A stretch of DNA of 17,907 bases from JANPPS01 sp043758105 (GTDB taxonomy: Bacteria; Pseudomonadota; Alphaproteobacteria; Acetobacterales; Acetobacteraceae), in assembly GCA_043758105.1 (NCBI GenBank), contig JAYVOF010000020.1:1-17907 (forward strand), read 5' to 3'. The position numbers and the translations under genes were made by a program. The notes under the pieces were generated by a model. The model had not been told where the DNA came from and ran no database searches. It was given only the letters and a program-made list of their open reading frames with translations. This document shows positions 13,888 through 17,907 of this stretch, piece after piece; positions within the stretch are counted from its first letter, which is position 1; each line of letters begins with the position of its first letter.

Positions 13888-14655
13888 TCACAATCCAGGC
13901 AAGCCTTGCCATGCCTCGTGAAGCGACGTTTGCCATTGTAACAAAACCGCTGATATGAGGATGGAGAGGAGCGCGAGTCCGCCTAAGATCTGGCCTGGTA
14001 TCGCTGCTGCGTAGATCTGGAGTTGAGGGACAAGGCGCGCCAGGACGGCTAGGCTGGTCTGCATCAGGAGCGTAGAGATCAAGAAGGGCGTTGCTAAGCG
14101 GAGCCCGAGGGTGAGGCACTCCGAGACTGCCAGCAAAATGCCTGTGGCAAATTGATCGCTCGGAAGGACCGAACCTGGCGGGAAGATGTGATAGCTTCCC
14201 GACAATGCAGTGATTGGAAGTTGGATCAGACCTCCGCTCAAAATCAGGACCGGAGCTGCAAGGCCAAATAACTTCGCCAATGCGGATGATTGTCCGCCCA
14301 GTGCCGGGTCATACTGAATAACACTCGACAGACCGACCATGTAGCTGATGAGGGAACCCGCGACACTCAAGGCGATCACGGGCAAGCGTGCCAGCCAGCC
14401 GAGAAACGCACCGACAACACATTCAGCGACAATCATTCCGATCGCAATTTGTGCCTGGTCGGGAGTTGGAATCACCCCCAATCCGGGTGTGAGCAGAACT
14501 GTTAGTCCGAGGGCCAATCCCGCCCGCAGGATCGCCGGAGATTCGATTTCACCTAAGCCGGGCAGTAGCATTACAACTACGCTAGTGCGGGCTAATACGA
14601 TCACAAATGTAAATGTCCAATTCTTGAACTCGGACAGGACATATAATTCGTCCAC
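13888..14655 (-). CDS. fliR: flagellar biosynthetic protein FliR
   Basis: Membrane component of the FliPQR core of the flagellar export gate. The 255-residue protein is hydrophobic throughout, with the family pattern near the N terminus (FVIVLARTSVVVMLLPGLG, 17-35, then RAGLALGLTVLL) and LRLATPFLISTLLMQTSLAVLARLVPQL near the C-terminal third, where the charged residues and Pro/Gln positions are typical. Length is normal (250-265). Start is GTG at 14655, with AAGGTG/GACGAG just before it. It lies between fliQ (21-base gap) and flhB (6-base gap), the usual order. Confidence 0.94.
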   Translation of the reverse strand: MDELYVLSEFKNWTFTFVIVLARTSVVVMLLPGLGEIESPAILRAGLALGLTVLLTPGLGVIPTPDQAQIAIGMIVAECVVGAFLGWLARLPVIALSVAGSLISYMVGLSSVIQYDPALGGQSSALAKLFGLAAPVLILSGGLIQLPITALSGSYHIFPPGSVLPSDQFATGILLAVSECLTLGLRLATPFLISTLLMQTSLAVLARLVPQLQIYAAAIPGQILGGLALLSILISAVLLQWQTSLHEAWQGLPGL

Positions 14656-14676
14656 CTCGTCACCTTTTTGATTTTT

Positions 14677-14946
14677 TCATTGACTGCCGATTTGTATCAT
14701 TCTGTCCATTATGGAATGCATAAAGCCCGCCATTGTTGAGTTTATGAATGGGCCAAATACAATAAGGGCGCTACAAAGAGCGAGGACTTTTGGTAAGAAC
14801 GCGAGAGTGGCCTCATTTATCTGCGTAACCGCTTGAATTAAAGATATAATCAATCCAACGACCAACGTCGTGACGAGAAGGGGGCCGCCCAATTTAATGA
14901 CTACAATTATGGCCTCTCGCATAACCCCGTCGATGTCGGCTTCCAT
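14677..14946 (-). CDS. fliQ: flagellar biosynthetic protein FliQ
   Basis: Small membrane protein of the flagellar export gate; several copies pack around FliP and FliR. 89 residues with two hydrophobic helices (about 16-38 and 49-71) around the conserved SLIQAVTQINEATLAFLPK (35-53). This is the standard length and pattern. The ATG at 14946 lies two bases after the fliE stop, so translation is probably coupled. Confidence 0.96.
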   Translation of the reverse strand: MEADIDGVMREAIIVVIKLGGPLLVTTLVVGLIISLIQAVTQINEATLAFLPKVLALCSALIVFGPFINSTMAGFMHSIMDRMIQIGSQ

Positions 14947-14948
14947 GT

Positions 14949-15254
14949 CTAAATCGCCATTCTCATGACCTCTTGATAGGCTGAAACGAAGCGGTCGCGA
15001 ATCGCGACGGCCGATTGTAGTGCCAGGTCCGCGTGAGAAATTGCAGCGACCACGTCTGTAAGATTTGCTTTTCCGCTAATCGCCTGAATCGCTTGGGCGT
15101 CCGCCGTATGTCCGGTCTGGACCACTGAACCGACGGCTTGCTGGATAAAGTTGGAGAAGCTAAAGTCCTCTTTCTCGCGTCCGTCGCCGGCGTCGATGCG
15201 GGCGTAAGATTGGGCAGCGGCCGCCGGACTTACATTTAGAGTTGGAATGGTCAT
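14949..15254 (-). CDS. fliE: flagellar hook-basal body protein FliE
   Basis: FliE joins the MS ring to the proximal rod and is the first rod subunit exported. In 101 residues, the N-terminal third is disordered and Ala-rich, followed by FSFSNFIQQAVGSVVQTGHTADAQAIQAISGKANLTDVVAAISHADLALQ-type helix-turn-helix features of the family, ending AYQEVMRMAI. Specifically, NLTDVVAAISHADLALQSAV (59-78) and YQEVMRM near the end are diagnostic. The ATG overlaps the flgC TGA by three bases in a 4-base ATGA junction (15251-15254). Confidence 0.93.
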   Translation of the reverse strand: MTIPTLNVSPAAAAQSYARIDAGDGREKEDFSFSNFIQQAVGSVVQTGHTADAQAIQAISGKANLTDVVAAISHADLALQSAVAIRDRFVSAYQEVMRMAI

Positions 15255-15658
15255 TTGAGCATCTCAATCGTTCGAGTAAGCATGGATCGTGTAACGTCCA
15301 GGACATTAAGATTCGCACTGTAGCTTCTCTGAGCCTCTCGCATATCCATTACCTCAATAAAGCTATTTACATTTGGAGTTTTGACATACCCGTTTTTGTC
15401 AGCTGCCGGGCTGGACGGGTCGAATTTTTGCGGGAATTCGGTCATGTCCGGTGAGACTGACTTCACGTTCACCGTCGGCACCCCAAGCGCCTGGTCCATT
15501 GTATTTTGGAAAGTGACGACCCTACGACGATAAGGCTGTGCACCGGGGGTGGAACCCGTCGTCTCCTGATTTGCGAGGTTCTCAGCGATAACCCGCAGGC
15601 GTGTGGTTTGAACCTCCATACCCTTAGCGGAAATTTCGAGTGCTTTCGACAAATCCAT
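15251..15658 (-). CDS. flgC: flagellar proximal rod protein FlgC
   Basis: Rod subunit crossing the periplasm, exported without a signal peptide by the flagellar machine. 135 residues, normal length. The N-terminal rod motif is present (ALEISAKGMEVQTTRLRVI then ENLANQETTG, about 27-36), as is the C-terminal coiled-coil motif (YSANLNVLDVTRSMLTRTIEM), which is shared by rod and hook proteins. PYRRRVVTF (42-50) is typical of FlgC. ATG at 15658 lies five bases after the flgB stop, and the stop overlaps fliE. Confidence 0.95.
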   Translation of the reverse strand: MDLSKALEISAKGMEVQTTRLRVIAENLANQETTGSTPGAQPYRRRVVTFQNTMDQALGVPTVNVKSVSPDMTEFPQKFDPSSPAADKNGYVKTPNVNSFIEVMDMREAQRSYSANLNVLDVTRSMLTRTIEMLK

Positions 15659-15663
15659 CTTTC

Positions 15664-16050
15664 TTAACCCCGACCCAGTGCCAGGCGAAATAGCCCCGTA
15701 TATTTTTTATAGATATTGCCCACTAATTCCTGGTTCATTGAGGTGTCGGCAATTTTCGTAAGTTGTTGCTCGATGTTGACCGTGTTTCTATCGGGAGAAT
15801 GCAGTCCACCCACCGTCCGTGCCGATGGATCTGCTGCCTGCGTCGGGGTCAAATGCATTGGCGATGATCGGGCGAGCGGCATTTTCGCACCAGCTTGGCT
15901 CATGGCAAGACTAAATGGCTCCGTGTCCTTGGCACGGAACCCAGGAGTGTTGGCGTTTGCAATGTTATGTGACAGCGTTTCCTGCCTCCGATCGAGCCAA
16001 GATAGCTTCCGTTCGGCGAGGTCAAATATGTCTGAGCTGTGAGAGTTCAT
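15664..16050 (-). CDS. flgB: flagellar proximal rod protein FlgB
   Basis: Rod subunit next to FliE and FlgC. 128 residues, with the N-terminal rod signature WLDRRQETLSHNIANANTPGF (18-38, read in two pieces around the invariant HNIANANTPG) and a shorter C-terminal helix (DTSMNQELVGNIYKKYTGLF). First gene of the six-gene minus-strand operon flgB-flgC-fliE-fliQ-fliR-flhB; ATG 16050 follows CTAGGT. The promoter must lie in 16051-16163, the same gap that serves the plus-strand genes. Confidence 0.95.
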   Translation of the reverse strand: MNSHSSDIFDLAERKLSWLDRRQETLSHNIANANTPGFRAKDTEPFSLAMSQAGAKMPLARSSPMHLTPTQAADPSARTVGGLHSPDRNTVNIEQQLTKIADTSMNQELVGNIYKKYTGLFRLALGRG

Positions 16051-16092
16051 ACCTAGTCACCACGTTGACCCGCGGAAGATAGCTTGAAGAAG

Positions 16093-16121
16093 TTAACAGA
16101 ACGTTAGAGATGGGGTATTTT
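16093..16121 (+). promoter_or_regulatory. sigma70-like promoter for the fliO-fliP transcript
   Basis: TTAACA (16093-16098; 5 of 6) and TATTTT (16116-16121; 4 of 6) are 17 bases apart. Transcription would begin near 16128, which lies after the in-frame ATG at 16110 and before the one at 16164, supporting the later start for the first gene. No clear sigma54 or flagellar sigma28 site was seen in this gap. Confidence 0.45.
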
Positions 16122-16163
16122 AATCTAAAGACCTTCTTAATCTTTTTGTATCAAGTTCAGGCC

Positions 16164-16496
16164 ATGGACGACCCGGCACCGCTCTTTCATACGAAATTTT
16201 CCGGCGATGAGGTTGCTCGCGCGAAAGCATCACAGATCGATTCGCTTCTTTCAGTTGCCTGCGCCCTCACGAGGGCCGGCCGTTCTGTGGACGTGCATGG
16301 CCTGGAGACGTTTGTCGGACAGCTCTGCGCTTCCTGCCTCGACCTCCCGCCAAACATTGGGACTTCGCTCAAGCCCACACTCGCATCAATTCTCCTAAAG
16401 CTTAATGAATTTCAAGAAGAGCTCCGTCTCGTTTCTACATCCGATCTACGGCAAAAGGCCACTAAATGCACATCCAAGTCCAAGAGATTATCCTGA
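16164..16496 (+). CDS. unrecognised 110-residue protein upstream of fliO
   Basis: I do not recognise this protein. It is soluble, has no signal peptide or membrane segment, and is probably helical (LLSVACALTRAGR at 27-39; LKPTLASILLKLNEFQEELRLV at 68-89), with a Lys-rich end. Two Cys (55 and 58) sit as CASC. The ATG at 16164 is preferred to 16110 because CAGG lies just before it and a promoter predicts transcription starting near 16128. The gene overlaps fliO by 31 bases and so belongs to the same transcript. By position it may be a small flagellar chaperone or regulator, but nothing in the sequence proves this. Real gene status is supported by the operon overlap and by the lack of a better use of this stretch. 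Confidence 0.65.
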   Translation: MDDPAPLFHTKFSGDEVARAKASQIDSLLSVACALTRAGRSVDVHGLETFVGQLCASCLDLPPNIGTSLKPTLASILLKLNEFQEELRLVSTSDLRQKATKCTSKSKRLS

Positions 16497-16741
16497 CGCT
16501 GGCGAGCCTCGCCGTCGTATCCCTACTTATAGTCTTTTTTGGTTACGTCGTGAGGGTTCTGAAGCCCCAACAACATGAGCTGTCTGACCGACTTTTAGTC
16601 AAAGAGACACTGAGGATTGGTAAAGGGCGAGAGATACGGGTTATCTCATTCAATGATACAGATATACTATTATTTACAAGCGGATCGAGAGAGCCCTGGT
16701 TTTCGATAAGGCTGAGCGACCGAAAAGATACTATGTCATGA
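16466..16741 (+). CDS. fliO: flagellar biosynthetic protein FliO
   Basis: Small bitopic membrane protein that helps assemble the FliP ring of the export gate. 91 residues: one transmembrane helix (about 8-29, ending GYVVRVL), then a cytosolic beta-rich stretch with the FliO pattern LLVKETLRIGKGREIRVISFNDTDILLF (44-71, in two parts around GKGRE). It is weakly conserved as a family, so the call leans on size, topology and the place directly before fliP. AAAGG precedes the ATG. Its TGA overlaps the fliP ATG by four bases (16738-16741). Confidence 0.85.
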   Translation: MHIQVQEIILTLASLAVVSLLIVFFGYVVRVLKPQQHELSDRLLVKETLRIGKGREIRVISFNDTDILLFTSGSREPWFSIRLSDRKDTMS

Positions 16742-17508
16742 GACATGTTTTTATGAGATTTCTTCATAACCGTTGCTATGTTTTGGGTTTTACGATTGTT
16801 ATTTGTTTATTTTGTAAAACAGCGGGCGCTCAATCCCTCAATTTAGATCTTGGCAGTGCGGGTCAAGCTGGAGCGACTGGGCGGCTCATACAGTTAACTG
16901 CGCTGATTACAGTTTTGTCTTTAGCACCGAGCCTTCTGGTAATGACGACGGCATTTACCCGTATTGTGATCGTCTTGTCGCTATTGAGAAGCGCGATTGG
17001 AGCGCAGGGAACGCCACCGAACACAGTCATAATCGGCCTCGCTCTTTTTCTCACGTATTTCGTTATGCAGCCCACGATGGATCAAGCCTGGTTAAACGGG
17101 ATTGTTCCGATGCTCGATGGGTCGGTCAGTGAAATAACTGGAATATCGCAAACGGCTCAACCGTTTCGGCGTTTCATGATGGCGAATGTGCGGCTTGAAG
17201 ACCTTCAGTTTTTCTCTGATATCTCGAACGCTCCGTCTGTGCAGGGCTCTGACGACGTCGCCTGGAGAACGCTCATCCCATCTTTCTTGATCGGTGAGCT
17301 GCGACGGGCCTTCGAGATGGGATTTCTATTATATCTTCCCTTCATGGTGATCGATCTTGTTGTCGGAAGCGTCCTCATGAGCTTGGGTATGATGATGCTA
17401 CCACCAAATGCCATCTCTCTCCCTTTCAAGCTCATCTTCTTTGTCCTTGTCGACGGTTGGCGCTTGGTTTCTGGGAGCTTAGTCCAAAGTTTCATGCCGG
17501 GTGGATAG
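16738..17508 (+). CDS. fliP: flagellar biosynthetic protein FliP
   Basis: Core channel subunit of the flagellar export gate. 256 residues: a cleavable signal peptide (hydrophobic 14-26, likely cleavage after AGA at 29-31), a hydrophobic region with TAFTRIVIVLSLLRSAIGAQ (71-90) and GTPPN (91-95), the LALFLTYFVMQP segment, a hydrophilic loop, and the C-terminal pair of helices with GSVLMSLGMMMLPP and LPFKLIFFVLVDGW. All are diagnostic of FliP. The ATG at 16738 is embedded in the fliO stop, so translation is coupled. It is the last flagellar gene seen; the usual partners beyond it are not in the 300 bases that follow, which end in an insertion sequence. Confidence 0.97.
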   Translation: MRHVFMRFLHNRCYVLGFTIVICLFCKTAGAQSLNLDLGSAGQAGATGRLIQLTALITVLSLAPSLLVMTTAFTRIVIVLSLLRSAIGAQGTPPNTVIIGLALFLTYFVMQPTMDQAWLNGIVPMLDGSVSEITGISQTAQPFRRFMMANVRLEDLQFFSDISNAPSVQGSDDVAWRTLIPSFLIGELRRAFEMGFLLYLPFMVIDLVVGSVLMSLGMMMLPPNAISLPFKLIFFVLVDGWRLVSGSLVQSFMPGG

Positions 17509-17813
17509 ATAAGGCGAGGCGTTTGGGATCGTGATCCCGGTTCCCCATCCAGCGGATTGGCTTAGCTCCGGGGTTTTGCGATCTTTGCTATGCGATCCCG
17601 CTTGGATCGAGACCGAGCACGCTTTGTCTGGCGTTCGTCGACTAGATGATGGGCGGGGATCGGCCGGCCCGGCGTATGGGCACTGTCCCAGCTTTAACAT
17701 ATAGGCGCTCTGCAGAGCTGGCGCGGTCTTTGATATGGGCTAGTGACTTACAAATACGGGGCACCAGCTGGCTGGGACGCGGTGTCAGGCCATGTGCGTT
17801 CGTGTTGCACTAA
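17509..17813. other. about 300 bases without a gene, with two palindromes
   Basis: No coding frame here looks real. Two perfect inverted repeats with GATC cores follow fliP: GGGATC-GT-GATCCC at 17525-17538 and CGATCC-CGCTT-GGATCG at 17593-17609. They could fold as RNA hairpins and help end the fliP transcript, although neither is followed by a T-run. The rest, up to the insertion-sequence end, shows nothing I can name. Confidence 0.4.
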
Positions 17814-17907
17814 GAGTCCGTTCGGAAAGTTGGTCATTACAAAACGGGGCTTAGTCGAACGAGACGGCGCAGCATAAGCCGGATCATGGCCAAGCGCAGA
17901 TAGGCGG
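17814..17907 (-). mobile_element. end of an IS5-family-like insertion sequence (cut by window edge)
   Basis: The element end is placed at GAGTCCGTTCGGAAAG (17814-17829), which looks like a terminal inverted repeat, directly after CTAA (17810-17813), matching the YTAR target preference of IS5-type elements. The transposase tail reads inward from 17837 on the minus strand. The other end lies outside the window, so neither the repeat partner nor the target duplication can be confirmed here. Confidence 0.55.
17837..17907 (-). CDS. C-terminal tail of an IS5-family-like transposase (partial)
   Basis: Only the last 22 codons are inside the window: AYLRLAMIRLMLRRLVRLSP and two more residues before TAA at 17839-17837. 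A basic, Leu/Arg-rich helix of the form RLAMIRLMLRRL is the usual ending of IS5-family DDE transposases common in Acetobacteraceae. The stop lies 24 bases from the proposed inverted repeat, the usual arrangement. Catalytic residues are outside the window, so activity cannot be judged. Confidence 0.6.
   Translation of the reverse strand, partial: AYLRLAMIRLMLRRLVRLSPVL

Noticed and set aside
16110..16163. Earlier ATG for the gene before fliO
   Set aside because: No ribosome site, and it lies between the proposed -35 and -10 boxes, upstream of the predicted transcription start.
1..17907. tRNA, rRNA or CRISPR array
   Set aside because: No cloverleaf-like gene, no rRNA signature and no regularly spaced repeats were seen on reading the window.

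Overview
The window looks like chromosomal DNA of a flagellated alphaproteobacterium, most likely from the Rhodospirillales/Acetobacteraceae. The grounds are the alphaproteobacterial-type flagellar order flgB-flgC-fliE-fliQ-fliR-flhB, the recA - cytidine deaminase-like - alaS run, paired YdcH-like small proteins beside purEK, and a PEP-CTERM surface protein. These are judgements from recognised protein motifs; no search was run.

Layout. (1) 1-3910 is very GC-rich. It holds the end of a membrane protein (DUF6311-like), two small YdcH-like coiled-coil genes reading away from each other, a tightly coupled ydcH-purE-purK operon (each junction a 4-nt overlap), and a convergent nucleoside 2-deoxyribosyltransferase-like gene. 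(2) 3958-4323 is a broken isocitrate dehydrogenase: only the first ~120 codons remain, with a TAG where the family has Trp. It is followed by ~465 bases without a convincing gene. (3) 4789-8305 is the most interesting part. It has a LuxI/FeeM-like acyltransferase of the type linked to PEP-CTERM/exosortase systems, a convergent 673-residue fusion of an E1/ThiF adenylyltransferase with a nitroreductase-like flavoenzyme (Rv1355c/MoeY-like), and a PEP-CTERM protein upstream of the fusion on the same strand. (4) 8419-12676 is housekeeping: alaS, a cytidine deaminase-like gene with a damaged or unusual 5' end, and recA with a recognisable promoter. (5) 12832-17508 is a flagellar export and basal-body cluster: flgB, flgC, fliE, fliQ, fliR, flhB on the minus strand, and an unknown 110-residue gene, fliO and fliP on the plus strand, both sides reading from 16051-16163. 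(6) 17814-17907 is the end of an IS5-family-like insertion sequence, cut by the window edge.

How the parts fit. The flagellar genes build the rod and the type III export gate. purEK supplies one step of purine synthesis. The acyltransferase, E1-nitroreductase fusion and PEP-CTERM protein sit between alaS and the icd remnant. From memory, recA-alaS-icd is a common order in this group, so a rearrangement or insertion may have moved the cassette in and destroyed or duplicated icd. Base composition also changes sharply: sampled 60-base lines in purEK are about 80% GC, while lines in recA and fliO are near 42-48%. That is a large gap for core genes of one chromosome.
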